DNA from: JAPOVO01 sp026708165
GTDB taxonomy: Bacteria; Chloroflexota; UBA11872; VXNJ01
Direction of reading: 5' to 3'
Assembly: GCA_965208775.1 (NCBI GenBank)
Contig: OZ242360.1
Location: 1,550,001-1,614,000 of the forward strand
Length of the DNA stretch: 64,000 nucleotides
The translations under genes were made by a program, and so were the position numbers. Positions 1 to 10,400 of this stretch are shown one piece after another. Positions within the stretch are counted from its first letter, which is position 1, and every line of letters starts with the position of its first letter. The notes below the pieces were generated by a model. That model saw nothing but the letters and a program-made list of their open reading frames with translations, did not search any database and was not told the origin of the DNA.

Positions 1-183
1 TCTTCTTCTTTTCTTTTTACGGCGGGGCATCTGATTGCGGGAGAAATCCAGTTCGTTGATAATACCGCGCTACGCACAGCCGTACACGGAGCTTGCCGGC
101 GTGCTGCGCTTTGCAAACTCGAGATGCGGGCGAGTTACCCGCAGAATCGATTTCTGACACAATAATGGCGAGAGTCAGCAAAA

Positions 184-197
184 CGTCCCTTGGGACG
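184..197. promoter_or_regulatory. Inverted repeat upstream of the dehydrogenase operon
   Basis: A near-perfect palindrome (CGTCCC, two bases, GGGACG) lies about 26 bases before the E1 alpha start codon. Its position and symmetry suit a repressor operator or a small hairpin in the 5' UTR. No regulator gene is adjacent and no clear -35/-10 pair was recognised, so the role is a guess. Confidence 0.25.
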
Positions 198-223
198 GAC
201 ACGGAAGACGAAGAATAACTGCC

Positions 224-1228
224 ATGGCCGAAAACGCGTCACAATCCGGTTCGCAGAACGGGGCGGTCACATTATCCCGCGACAAGCTCCTTTGGATTTA
301 CCAGGCGATGATGCGTATTCGCCGGTTCGAAGAAGCTGCGGAGGAAGCGTTTCGGAACGCGCGAATGCGAGGCGCGTTGCACTTTTACATCGGCGAAGAG
401 GCGACCGCCACCGGGATCTGCGCGGAACTGCGGACTGACGATTACATCACCAGCACTCATCGGGGTCACGGACACTGCATCGCCAAGGGCGGTCGTCTAA
501 GCAAGATGATGGCCGAGCTGTATGGCCGCGCAACGGGCTATTGCGGCGGCAAGGGCGGTTCGATGCACATTGCCGATCTTGACCTGGGAATACTTGGCGC
601 AAACGGCATAGTCGGCGCCGGGATTCCCATCGCCGCAGGCGCCGCGCTCGGCGCCAAGTTACGCGGCGAAGACAGAGTTACAGTTTGCTTCTTTGGCGAT
701 GGGGCCGGTCCAACCGGGGCGTTTCACGAAGGCGTCAATTTTGCCGCCGTGCAAAGTCTCCCCGTGATATTCGTCTGCGAGAACAACAATTACGGAATGG
801 CTACCACCTCCGACAAGGCAAACGCCGGGCCGTCGATTGCCGGCCGGGGGGTTGCTTACGGGATTCCCGGTGTGGAGGTCGACGGGAATGACGTTTTCGC
901 CGTCAACGCGGTCGCCAGGGAAGCCATCGACAGGGCCAGGAGCGGCAAGGGGCCGACGCTGATCGAGGCGGAGACATACAGGTTCAAGGGACATACTGTC
1001 CACGACATGGCCCCTTATCGGGCTAAGCAAGAGTTGGAAGCGTGGTTAAAGAGGGACCCCATCGAGCGGTTCAAGCGAGTGGTGGAATCGCAGAATCTGC
1101 TCACGGCCGAAGACTTCGATCGAATTGACGAAGACGTGGTTCGGGAAGTCGAGATGGCCATAGAGTTCGCCGAAGCCAGCCCGTTTCCACCGCTGGAAGC
1201 AATCGAGCAGGGCGTCTACGCCGACTAG
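224..1228 (+). CDS. pdhA: 2-oxoacid dehydrogenase E1 alpha subunit (pyruvate/acetoin type)
   Basis: This is the thiamine-diphosphate-dependent alpha subunit of an alpha2beta2 E1 component. With E1 beta it decarboxylates pyruvate, or cleaves acetoin, and acylates the lipoyl group of E2. The protein has 334 residues, normal for the family. The ThDP motif begins with GDG at residues 158-160, followed by the FHEGVNFAA stretch and the CENNNYG segment typical of PdhA/AcoA. It is the first gene of an operon with E1 beta (9-base gap), E2 and, after two other genes, E3. The ATG at 224 is the first credible start; only a weak purine-rich stretch precedes it. Pyruvate versus acetoin cannot be separated by eye. 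The lack of any acetoin-specific regulator nearby makes pyruvate slightly more likely. Confidence 0.93.
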   Translation: MAENASQSGSQNGAVTLSRDKLLWIYQAMMRIRRFEEAAEEAFRNARMRGALHFYIGEEATATGICAELRTDDYITSTHRGHGHCIAKGGRLSKMMAELYGRATGYCGGKGGSMHIADLDLGILGANGIVGAGIPIAAGAALGAKLRGEDRVTVCFFGDGAGPTGAFHEGVNFAAVQSLPVIFVCENNNYGMATTSDKANAGPSIAGRGVAYGIPGVEVDGNDVFAVNAVAREAIDRARSGKGPTLIEAETYRFKGHTVHDMAPYRAKQELEAWLKRDPIERFKRVVESQNLLTAEDFDRIDEDVVREVEMAIEFAEASPFPPLEAIEQGVYAD

Positions 1229-1237
1229 GATGATTTT

Positions 1238-2266
1238 GTGACTACTACAACCGCCGTCGCCGCCGTTAGCCAGGAAGCTCCCCAGGAGCGTCTGATTTTC
1301 TTCAATCAGGCGCTTCGCGAGGCTATAGACGAGGAGATGCAGCGCGACCCGGCTGTATTCGTCATCGGCGAGGAAGTCGGAATCTGGGGCGGAGCCTACA
1401 AAGTAACCGAGGGTCTGCTGGAGAAATACGGAGAGAGCCGGATCATCGACACGCCCATTTCCGAGGCCCTGATAGCGGGAGCGGCCGTGGGAGCTTCGAT
1501 AACCGGATTGCGACCCATCGCCGAATTCATGTACAGCGACTTCATGGGCATCGCCATGGACCAGATCGTCAATCAGGCGGCCAAAAACCGCTACATGTTC
1601 GGGGGCAAGGCGACGCTGCCTATCGTCTATCGGGCGTCAACCGGCGCTGGAATCGGAAACGCCGCGCAGCACACACAGAGCCTCGAAGCCTGGTTCACTC
1701 ACATACCCGGCCTCAAAGTGGTAGCGCCTTCAACACCCTACGACGCCAAGGGACTGCTCAAGTCAGCAATTCGCGACAACAACGTGGTGGTTTTCCTCGA
1801 GCACAAGGCCCTCTACGCAAGCCGCGGCAACGTCCCCGAAGGGGACTATGTAGTGCCGCTTGGCGTATCCGACGTCAAGCGAGAAGGCACGCACGCCACC
1901 ATAGTTACGTATGCCCGACAGGTGGCGTTCGCCCTAGAAGCCGCAGAACAGCTCGCCCAGGAAGGGGTCGAGGTCGAGGTTATCGATATTCGGACGTTGT
2001 ACCCGATGGATATCAGCAAGGCCGTCGCTTCGGTTCAGAAGACGAACCGCGCGCTCGTAGTTCACGAGGCGGTGCAATTTGGTGGCTTTGGAGGGGAGAT
2101 CGCCTCGCAGATTCAGCAGCAGGCCTTCGATTATCTCGACGCGCCTGTCGAGCGGTTGGGGGCCAAGCACTCGCCGGTCCCATTTTCCGAGCCGCTCGAG
2201 TTCGGTTCGTTCCCCAGCGTGGAGAGAATCGCGGATGCCGTAAGGGATCTGATTGTCGGAGCGTGA
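1238..2266 (+). CDS. pdhB: 2-oxoacid dehydrogenase E1 beta subunit
   Basis: Beta subunit of the E1 component, 342 residues, pairing with the preceding gene to form the ThDP active site. The GEEVG segment near residue 48, the TPISE motif and the C-terminal transketolase domain (conserved EAVQFGGFGGEI region) are typical of PdhB/AcoB. Translation starts at a GTG nine bases after the E1 alpha stop, so the two subunits are probably translationally coupled. The first 15 or so residues are Thr/Ala/Val-rich and not part of the conserved fold. Full length, with no sign of disruption. Confidence 0.93.
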   Translation: MTTTTAVAAVSQEAPQERLIFFNQALREAIDEEMQRDPAVFVIGEEVGIWGGAYKVTEGLLEKYGESRIIDTPISEALIAGAAVGASITGLRPIAEFMYSDFMGIAMDQIVNQAAKNRYMFGGKATLPIVYRASTGAGIGNAAQHTQSLEAWFTHIPGLKVVAPSTPYDAKGLLKSAIRDNNVVVFLEHKALYASRGNVPEGDYVVPLGVSDVKREGTHATIVTYARQVAFALEAAEQLAQEGVEVEVIDIRTLYPMDISKAVASVQKTNRALVVHEAVQFGGFGGEIASQIQQQAFDYLDAPVERLGAKHSPVPFSEPLEFGSFPSVERIADAVRDLIVGA

Positions 2267-2337
2267 AGTTGTCGACGATCCGAAGACCCACGGATGGATT
2301 TCTTACTAGCTTGACCTTGGGCAATGTGAGGTAGCTG

Positions 2338-3627
2338 TTGGCAACTCCCATAAAAATGCCGCTGCTCGGGATGACGATGGAAGAGGGAATCATCTCGAAA
2401 TGGCTCGTCGAGGAAGGCGACCCGGTCACTAAGGGCCAGGTCATAGTCGAGTTCGAGACAGACAAGATCAACGCCGAGATCGAGGCCCCCGCAGACGGTG
2501 TAATCGGCGGCATCGCCGCCCGAGCCGGTGAGTCGGTGAAGGTCCAGGGAATCGTCGCATATGTTCTCGCGGAGGGCGAGGAGCTTCCCGCCGCGGAGCC
2601 TGCGGCGGAGCCGGTCAGCGAGACTGCCGCTCCACCTCCGCCCGTCGCCCCCGCGCCCCAGCCCGTAGCGCCTCCGCCGGTAGCAACCCCGCCCGCGCAG
2701 CCTGTACAGGCGGTCACTCAGACGGCACCTGCAACCGCCCAGGTTGCGCAGCCAGTCGGCGGACGTATCAAAGCGTCGCCGCTGGCGAGAAGGCTAGCGG
2801 CTGAGTTCGGCGTCGATATAGCCCTTCTACAAGGCTCCGGCCCCGGCGGCAGGATCGTTGCCAAAGACGTTCATGCCAGCGCCGACGGCGCCAGGGTAGC
2901 GGCCCCGGCCCCCGTTCCGGTTCCCGCCGCCGCGCCGGCCGCAGCAGGCGCCGTTTCGATTGCAGGAATGCGCAAAGTTATCGCTGACCGGATGATGCAG
3001 AGTCTGTCGACGATGGCGCAGTTGACCCTCGTCACCGAGGTCGATGCGACCCGTTTCGTCGAGCTACGGACCGATCTTGCCTCGCAACACCAGGACGCCC
3101 TCGGATTCAGAATTTCGTTCAATGACCTGCTGGCGCGAATAGTGACCAGGGCGCTGGTCGAGCATCCCCACATGAACGCCTCCCTTAGCGGAGACGAAAT
3201 CGTCAATAACGAGCATGTCAACATCGGGCTTGCCGTCGAGGTCCCCGATGGACTCGTGGTCCCGAACGTCAAGAATGCTCAAAACATGCAACTGGTAGAG
3301 TTGGCAGCCGCGTTCCGCAAGCTGATCGGGAGTGTCACGGGCGGCAACCTCGATCTCAACGATCTGAGCGGCGGAACCTTCACGATAACGAACCTCGGCG
3401 CCCTGGGGATCGACGCATTCACTCCGGTCATCAATCCGCCCGAGTGCGCGATTCTCGGCGTGGGCAGGATCATCGCCAAGCCTGCGGTCGTCGACGGTGA
3501 GATTGCAGTCCGCCAGATGATGACGTTGAGTCTCACGTTTGACCACCGACTCAACGACGGCGCTCCGGCGGCCAGGTTCTTGCAGCGCATAAGCCAGCTC
3601 ATCGAGCAGCCTTATCTGCTGATCTAG
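2338..3627 (+). CDS. pdhC: Dihydrolipoamide acyltransferase E2
   Basis: Core acyltransferase that moves the acyl group from lipoate to CoA. Domain order: an N-terminal lipoyl domain (residues 1-80, with lipoylated Lys43 in ETDKI), an Ala/Pro/Val-rich swinging arm (about 85-130), a peripheral-subunit-binding domain (about 142-178, SPLARRLA then GPGGRI), a second flexible linker, and the catalytic domain to residue 429. His403 sits in the DHRLNDG motif and is the expected catalytic base. The start is a TTG at 2338; no in-frame ATG would preserve the lipoyl domain. There is one lipoyl domain only. Third gene of the dehydrogenase operon. Confidence 0.92.
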   Translation: MATPIKMPLLGMTMEEGIISKWLVEEGDPVTKGQVIVEFETDKINAEIEAPADGVIGGIAARAGESVKVQGIVAYVLAEGEELPAAEPAAEPVSETAAPPPPVAPAPQPVAPPPVATPPAQPVQAVTQTAPATAQVAQPVGGRIKASPLARRLAAEFGVDIALLQGSGPGGRIVAKDVHASADGARVAAPAPVPVPAAAPAAAGAVSIAGMRKVIADRMMQSLSTMAQLTLVTEVDATRFVELRTDLASQHQDALGFRISFNDLLARIVTRALVEHPHMNASLSGDEIVNNEHVNIGLAVEVPDGLVVPNVKNAQNMQLVELAAAFRKLIGSVTGGNLDLNDLSGGTFTITNLGALGIDAFTPVINPPECAILGVGRIIAKPAVVDGEIAVRQMMTLSLTFDHRLNDGAPAARFLQRISQLIEQPYLLI

Positions 3628-3843
3628 CCCGGCGCACGCGACACCAGAGTGGCTGTGGGAGCGGCGCTCGTTTACCTCTTGTCGGTTACTTTGCAGGCAT
3701 GTCGTGGTAGCCGCTCGACCGCTCGGATAGACTGAGCGACCCTGACTTGAGCACGGGGGCGGATTCCCGCCGCGTTCTCAGTCAATTGGCAAGGCGCGTT
3801 ATGTTGGTGTGTGGAAGGACTCAAGCGCCAGGAGGTGGTCGAA

Positions 3844-5193
3844 ATGGCATCCCAGGTCTATACGATGGAACGTCGCAGCCACTCCACGGAAACGGGATTC
3901 GTTGCGCAGATGCTCACGCTGTTCGACGAGGCGGGCTTCGAGCAACTTGTAAGACCCGGCGACGTGGTCGCAATAAAAGTGCACTGCGGCGAGTGGAACA
4001 ACACGGCGTATCTTCGGCCCGTCTATGCCCGGGCCGTTGCCGACAAGGTCAAGGAGCTGGGCGGCAGGCCGTTCGTGTGCGATACGACCACGCTGACCTA
4101 CGGACCGAGGGCCGCGCGGTCCATAGCGCCGGACCTCATGGTGACGGCTGAGCGGAATGGCTACAACTCTTCTACTCTGGGCTGCCCGTTCATCGTCGCC
4201 GACGGCTACAACGGCACCGACGATATACGGATTCCGATGCCCGAGGGCTACATCCTGCGCGAGGCCTACATATCCAGCGCTATTGCGCTGGCCGACTCGA
4301 TGATCGTGCTCACCCACTTCAAGGGCCATCCGATGGGTGTAATCGGCGGGTCGGTCAAGAATCTGGGCATAGGCGCGCAGTCCAAGCGCGGCAAGTACAA
4401 CGTGCACATGGGCGGGCATCCCACCTACGGCATCCCCGCGACGGTGGAGTTCCACCCCGAAAACGCGACGCCCGCACTCCTCGACATGATTCCCGATCTG
4501 TGTCCGCACGGCGCTCTTTCCCGGTCCAACGGGACGCTCGATTGGGACAAATCGAAGTGCCCAACCTGCCTGGGCTGCCTGGGAGCGATGGCAACGGCTG
4601 GAGTGTGGACGTGGCCGGAGGAGAACTTCCGCGCGTTCAACGCCGCAGTCGCGGATGCGTGTCTGGCGACGGTGAAGGCGCTTGACGGGAAAGTCGGGTT
4701 CCTGAACATGGCGCTGGATGTTTCGCCCAAATGCGACTGCGTCGATCATGCCGATGTGCCCATAACACCACACCTGGGCATATTCACCGGCAGCGATCCC
4801 GTCGCGCTCGACAAGGCTTGCCTGGATCGCGCGACCGAAGTCGCGGGCACGCCGGGATCGGCCGCCGACGACTGGGACGTTATGAATGAGGGCGACCACA
4901 AGTTTTCGATGGCGTCGTCAACCGTTCCGGGATCCAGCGAGGAGATTCAGCTCCACACCGGCGTCGAGATCGGTCTCGGCAGTCTCGAGTACGATCTGGT
5001 CGAGATCGACCAGACACGTGCAGGCGGCGACTTTGCCTTCACCGCCGACCGGCGGCTTATCGGAGCCAAGTACGGTCCAATGTACGCCAAGCAGAATCCG
5101 TTCCCCGAAGACCGGTTCGACGGCGCGGGGTTCGATCGTTTGGAGAACGTGGACCTCGTAAAGGTGGCCGGACCGCGCGTAACGGCGGGCTAG
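3844..5193 (+). CDS. DUF362-family iron-sulfur protein
   Basis: A 449-residue protein of the DUF362 family, whose members often bind Fe-S clusters and whose biochemical role is mostly unknown. The IKVHCGEWNN segment near residue 55, the THFKGHPMG segment and the cysteines at 220, 239, 242 and 245 (CPTCLGC) match the family layout. Another CDC pair follows near residue 300. The ATG at 3844 is preceded by a strong GGAGG eight bases upstream, so this start is preferred to the in-frame ATG at 3811. It lies 216 bases after E2 and before E3, on the same strand, so it may be co-transcribed with the dehydrogenase. A ferredoxin-like or cofactor role there is only a suggestion. Confidence 0.8.
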   Translation: MASQVYTMERRSHSTETGFVAQMLTLFDEAGFEQLVRPGDVVAIKVHCGEWNNTAYLRPVYARAVADKVKELGGRPFVCDTTTLTYGPRAARSIAPDLMVTAERNGYNSSTLGCPFIVADGYNGTDDIRIPMPEGYILREAYISSAIALADSMIVLTHFKGHPMGVIGGSVKNLGIGAQSKRGKYNVHMGGHPTYGIPATVEFHPENATPALLDMIPDLCPHGALSRSNGTLDWDKSKCPTCLGCLGAMATAGVWTWPEENFRAFNAAVADACLATVKALDGKVGFLNMALDVSPKCDCVDHADVPITPHLGIFTGSDPVALDKACLDRATEVAGTPGSAADDWDVMNEGDHKFSMASSTVPGSSEEIQLHTGVEIGLGSLEYDLVEIDQTRAGGDFAFTADRRLIGAKYGPMYAKQNPFPEDRFDGAGFDRLENVDLVKVAGPRVTAG

Positions 5194-5303
5194 TAGAAAC
5201 CGGAGTCGCGTAGGAGTAGGCGCGGCGAGCGCCGCGCCGGGTTTGAGGGTCGATCTAGCGCCGCCGTGGTCGCGCGCGATTGTTGTAAAGCGTTAGGAAG
5301 GAT

Positions 5304-5618
5304 ATGACAAAAGGACAGGAGCAGATCACGTCGGCGTTGAGCCATCTATCCGGCGTAGCGGGCGTGGCCTCGCTCGACGCGGACGCGCGGGAGCGGTTGG
5401 AGGGCGTAAGTGGGGACCTGCAGGCGCTGATGGAAGCAATCTTCGTCAAGAGCGCGCTGTGCGTGCCCTTCACGGCCGCGTGCAATAGGGCGGCCAAGGC
5501 GGTTGCGGCCGCCACCGCAGACGGTGGGGATGTGGGAGCGGCGATAACCAGGCTTGAAAAGGCCGCCAAGACCGTGAGGGACAAGTCAACCGGCGCCGGC
5601 GGCGCGATAATTACCTGA
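5304..5618 (+). CDS. Small Ala-rich protein of unknown function
   Basis: A 104-residue protein with an AGGAAGG ribosome-binding site just ahead of its ATG. It is predicted mainly helical and Ala-rich (residues 60-95), with two cysteines near 53 and 60 and a Gly/Ala tail. There is no signal peptide or membrane span. I do not recognise a family. The codon usage matches the neighbours, the ribosome-binding site is good, and the gene sits tightly between the DUF362 gene and lpdA, all of which argue that it is real. It may be a partner of one of those proteins. Confidence 0.65.
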   Translation: MTKGQEQITSALSHLSGVAGVASLDADARERLEGVSGDLQALMEAIFVKSALCVPFTAACNRAAKAVAAATADGGDVGAAITRLEKAAKTVRDKSTGAGGAIIT

Positions 5619-5643
5619 TCCTGCGAGAAAAGGAGTCCGCCGA

Positions 5644-7050
5644 ATGCCGTTGACAGCCGACGTATGCGTTATCGGATCGGGCCCGGGGGGCTACGTTTGC
5701 GCCATTCGCGCAAGCCGGCTGGGGCTGAAGACGGTGGTCGTCGAACAAGGCGACCTCGGCGGCGTTTGCACCAACACCGGCTGCATTCCGACCAAGGCGC
5801 TCCTGCGAAGCGCCGAGGTCTATCACCTGGCCAGCTCGGCCAAGACTTACGGAGTGCGTGTTGACGGCGTAACCGCCGACCTGCCGGCAATAGCGAGGCG
5901 CAAGGACAGGGTCGTTTCCACGCTTTCCAGGGGGATCGGCGCGCTGCTGGCCTCGGCCGGCGTCGAAGTGGTTGCCGGACGCGGCAGACTGGTAAGTCCG
6001 GGTGTCGTCGAGGTCGATCTGAACGCGGGCGGGCCGGAGTTGGTAACCGCCCGCAACGTGGTTATTTCGACGGGTTCCTCGCCGGCGGTCCCACCCGTGC
6101 CCGGATTTGACCTGCCCGGCGTCATGACCAGCGACGACGCGCTGGAACTCCAGCAGGTGCCGGGTTCGATGGTCATCGTCGGCGGAGGCGCCGTCGGGGT
6201 CGAGTGGGCCAGCTTCTTTTCCGCTCTGGGGTGCAAGGTAACGCTGGTCGAGATGCTTGACCGGCTGGTGCCTGTCGAGGACGAGGAAATCTCCGCCGCG
6301 CTGAAACGCGAGTTCACAAGGCAGCGGATATCCGTCAAGACGTCGACCGCCGTAAAGACGATTGAAGGTTCACGGGGCGAGTTTTCGGTAACGGTTACCG
6401 GTTCCGACGGCGACGAGGAGATAGAGGCCGAAGCGGTTCTCAATGCCACCGGCCGGAGCGCCAACACGAGGGATGTCGGCCTGGAGACTGCTGGAGTCAG
6501 GTTCGGCAGGACCGGCGTCGAGGTCGACGAGCATATGCGGACCAACGTCGCGGGCGTCTACGCCATAGGCGACGTGACGGGCAAAAAGCTGCTGGCGCAT
6601 CTGGCCTCGCACCAGGGCATCGTCGCGGCCGAAAACATGGCCGGGAATGAAATGGAAATCGACTACGACGCCGTCCCCGGTGCTACGTTTTGCGTGCCCG
6701 AGGTCGCCAGCGTCGGGCTTACCGAGGCGGAAGCGCGGGAGCAGTTCGGGGACGCGGTGATCGGAAAGTTCCCGTATATGGCGAGCGGGAGAGCGCGCGC
6801 TTTCGGGGAGCCGGAGGGTTTCCTCAAGGTCGTTGCCGATCCGCAGTACGGGGCGGTGGTGGGCATGCATATCATTGGCGCGGGCGCGTCCGACGTCATC
6901 GCAGAGGGAGTCCTGGCCATCAAGCTGGAGGCCACTCTGGACGATCTGCGCGACGTAATTCACGCTCATCCGACGTTTTCGGAGCTTGTCGGCGAGGCAG
7001 CGTGGGAAGCGATAGGGGAACCGATCAACACCTTGCCTTCAAGGCGGTAA
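5644..7050 (+). CDS. lpdA: Dihydrolipoyl dehydrogenase E3
   Basis: FAD-dependent disulfide oxidoreductase that reoxidises dihydrolipoate with NAD+; 468 residues, full length. The FAD dinucleotide motif GSGPGGY lies near residue 12. The redox-active disulfide is Cys42/Cys47 in CTNTGC. The NAD motif GGGAVGVE lies near residue 180, the second FAD motif AIGDV near 310, and the C-terminal catalytic HPTFSE segment near 442. It follows the 104-residue gene by 25 bases with an AAAGGAG ribosome-binding site, completing the E1-E2-E3 set. Confidence 0.95.
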   Translation: MPLTADVCVIGSGPGGYVCAIRASRLGLKTVVVEQGDLGGVCTNTGCIPTKALLRSAEVYHLASSAKTYGVRVDGVTADLPAIARRKDRVVSTLSRGIGALLASAGVEVVAGRGRLVSPGVVEVDLNAGGPELVTARNVVISTGSSPAVPPVPGFDLPGVMTSDDALELQQVPGSMVIVGGGAVGVEWASFFSALGCKVTLVEMLDRLVPVEDEEISAALKREFTRQRISVKTSTAVKTIEGSRGEFSVTVTGSDGDEEIEAEAVLNATGRSANTRDVGLETAGVRFGRTGVEVDEHMRTNVAGVYAIGDVTGKKLLAHLASHQGIVAAENMAGNEMEIDYDAVPGATFCVPEVASVGLTEAEAREQFGDAVIGKFPYMASGRARAFGEPEGFLKVVADPQYGAVVGMHIIGAGASDVIAEGVLAIKLEATLDDLRDVIHAHPTFSELVGEAAWEAIGEPINTLPSRR

Positions 7051-7189
7051 CAGCTCAAACCAAGCCTTCGCGGACGTCCGGTCGCTGTACTGAGGCGCAA
7101 TATAATTCTTGACCGTCGTTCGGCCGGCTCAGACGCTGGCACAAATTGAAGTCGTCTGAGGGTGTGCTGAAGCCCCGCGCGGGTGTTTT

Positions 7190-7277
7190 GGGGGAGTGCC
7201 GGAATTGGTAGACGGGCATGATTTAGGATCATGTGGGCCTAGCGTCCGTGAGAGTTCGAGTCTCTCCTTCCCCACCA
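7190..7277 (+). tRNA. tRNA-Leu (anticodon UAG)
   Basis: The acceptor stem GGGGGAG pairs fully with CTTCCCC, allowing one G-U pair. The anticodon stem is CATGA/TCATG with a seven-base loop containing TAG at 7224-7226. A long variable arm, typical of class II leucine tRNAs, is followed by the T arm GAGAG-TTCGAGT-CTCTC. The discriminator is A and CCA is encoded (7275-7277). A TATAAT at 7101-7106 could be its -10 element, but no good -35 is spaced to it. Confidence 0.96.
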
Positions 7278-7408
7278 ACGTTCACTATCGGTAGACGTCC
7301 TTAAAGTCGGGATTGGCGCTGCGCCGTGTGATGGATTACGTTTGAATCCCCACCCTGTTTGAAGGAAGGGTCGACCGGAGTCAGGTCTGCGCCTGAGATA
7401 GGAACATC

Positions 7409-10400
7409 ATGGAATCAGACGGGCATTTGGATCCTTCAGACGAGCCTGTGGCCAGACATGAGGTTGTGAAGCGGAAGACTTCCCAGTCGGGAGAGCCCAT
7501 AGCGATCGTTGGCATGGCGTGCCGGTTCCCCGGGGCGGGAGATTTGGACGCCTTCTGGCAACTGTTGGTCGAGGGCGGGAACGCCGTGACCGAGGGGGTC
7601 CCCGGTTCTGGCGTGGGGCGAGTCGGCGAGATTATCCGTGAGTCCGATGTTCAGAACGAGGCGTGCCGCTTCGGCGCCTTCGTTGATGATATCGATCAGT
7701 TTGACGCGTCGTTCTTCCGCATTTCGCCGGTCGAGGCGCAACTGCTGGATCCGCAGCAGCGGATGATGCTGGAGACGAGCTGGCAGGCTCTCGAGGACGC
7801 GGGGATCGATCCGGACCGGCTCAGGGGCAGCCGCACCGGCGTCTATACCGGGATCAGCAACGACGAGTACCGAATGCTGGTCGTGGACTCAAGCAGACCC
7901 ACCGAGGCTGCCGGAAGCCTCTACGCCCTCAGCGGCACCAATCTGAACGGCACCAGCGGACGGGTCTCCTTCGTGCTGGGTCTCATGGGACCGGCGAAGG
8001 CGGTCGACGCCGCTTGCTCCTCGGCCATGGTGGCGGTGCATGACGCTGTGGCAGACCTCCAGTATGGCAAGGCGGACCTGGCCATAGCCGGGGGCGTTCA
8101 GGCCATCTTGAATGGTCGCATCTACGAACTGCGCGCCGAGGCGATGATGTTGTCCCCCGACGGTCAGTGCAAGACATTCGACGCGTCTGCGAACGGTTAC
8201 GTGCGGGGCGAAGGCTGCGGGGTCTTGGTGCTAAAGAGACTTAGCGAGGCCGAGGCTGACGGCGATCGGATTTGGGCGGTCATTCGAGGCTCGGCTGTGA
8301 ATAACGGCGGGACCGGCGTCGGTCTGACCGTGCCGCACACGCCCGCGCTGGAGCAGGTGATGGAGACAGCGCTTGCCGAAGCGGACGTCATTCCGTTGGA
8401 AGTCGACTATCTGGAGGCGCACGGGACCGGGACGGCCGTGGGCGATCCAATCGAACTCGATGCCGTAGCCAGCGTTTATGGCAAGGGACGTGAAGCAAAC
8501 CGACCGCTTTTGATTGGTTCGGTGAAAACCAACGTCGGCCATCTGGAGTCGGCTGCGGGAATCGCCGGGCTTATCAAGGCGGCGCTGGTGGTGAAGCGGG
8601 GTGTGATTCCGAAACACCTGCATTTCCATAATCCCCACCCGAGTTTCGACTGGGATCGTCAGCCACTACGCGTGACGTCGAACATGACGGACTGGCCGCG
8701 ACGCGATCAACGGCCAAGACTGGCGGGAGTGAACTCATTCGGCATAACCGGAACGAACGCCCACATCGTGATGGAGGAGTATCCCGGCACGGACGGCGAA
8801 CCTGGTGAGGAGTGTGCTACGGCGGGCGCAGCGCAGGCCGTAGAGGTTTCGCTGCCTGGGCCTATGGCGGACCTGCCGTTGCGAAAGGCGAGCCTCGGAC
8901 CGCGCCAATCGCGTTTGCTGCCGCTGTCGGGCAAGTCGGATGGCGCACTGAGGGAGCTTGCAAAGCGATATCTGTCGTGGGTCGATGAGCGCTCGGAGGA
9001 CTTTTCGTCTGGAGACGACGCTGCGGACTCTTTGCTTTCGGACATGTCATGGACGGCGGGGGTCGGGCGGAGCCATTTTGACCAGCGCGCGGGTGTGGTG
9101 TTCCGAGATGCCGGATCGCTGCACAATCGGCTGAGGGCGGTTGCGGAAGCGGAAGGGGATACAGAGCCGCATATCGCTGAGAAGGTGGCCTTCGTCTACA
9201 CCGGGCAGGGGAGCCAATGGGTCGGCATGGGGCAGGCACTCTACGAAGGTGAGCCGGTGGTGAGGGCCGTGCTGGATCGCTGCGAGGCGGTGTTCCGGGA
9301 CGAAAGAGGCGCTTCGCTGCTGGACGTGATGTTCGGTCGAGCCGGAGCGAACGGAGACCTGGGCGACACGGCATGGGAACAGCCGGCCCTCTACGCCCTG
9401 GAGTGTGCCCTGACAGCGCTGTGGCAGAGCGTGGGAATAAGACCCAGCGTGGTGTTGGGACATAGCGTTGGGGAGCTGGCGGCGGCGCAGGCTGCCGGCG
9501 TGTTAAGCCTGGAAGACGGAATGCGATTTGCCGCGACGCGGGGCTCCCTGCTGTCCGGGACCGAGCCAGGCGCCATGGCCGCAATCTTTGCGCCGGCGGC
9601 ACGGGTGGTCGAGGAAGTTGAAGCGCTGAACGCGTCCTCCAACGGCGTCGAGCTGAGCATTGCCGCAGACAACGGGGCACACATGGTGGTCAGTGGTCCG
9701 GCGGCAAACGTTGAGAGCATCTTGGAGCGCTTTGAGGCCGAGGGAGTCCGGGCGAGACGACTGAACACGACACGGGCATTTCACAGCGCATTGGTGGAGC
9801 CTGCCCTGGACGGCCTGGAAGAGTCCCTGGATGGCATGGCGATCGGGTCTCCTTCCGTGACCGTGATCAGCAACCTCACCGGCACGGTCGTGCATCCTGG
9901 TATGGCGCTGGACGCGGCCTACTGGAGGCGTCACGCCCGGCAGCCGGTAGCGTTCCGCCGGGGCGTCGAAACGCTGGCGGAGACAGGTGTCGACGTAGTC
10001 ATAGAGATAGGCCCGCATGCGGTGCTGGGCCCCATGGCGACGCTGGCCTGGCCCGATTCGGCGCCGAGCCATGACGGTACTGGAGGCCCGGTTGTGCTGG
10101 CCAGCTTGAGGCGGCCACCCAGGGATTGTTCACCTTTCGAGCCTGAAAGCAGCTTCGTCGATGCAGTGGCGGAGGCCTATGAGGCCGGGCTGGAGGTCTC
10201 CTTTGACGGGTTGTTTGCCGGGGAGTCTCGGCGCCGGATCTCCTTGCCGAGCTATCCGTTCCAGCGTGAACGCTACTGGGTCGAGCCGTCGAAGCAACGG
10301 CGGCCGAGCGCCGGTCATCCCTTGCTCGGTGTCCGACGCGAGTCCGCACGTGGAGAGATCACGTTTGAGACGGAAGTTTTCCCGTCGGACCCGGCCTGGC

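Noticed and set aside
2013..2717. Minus-strand frame rich in Gly, Thr and Ala opposite the E1 beta and E2 genes
   Set aside because: Produced by the Ala/Pro-rich E2 linker read in antisense; no ribosome-binding site and no family.
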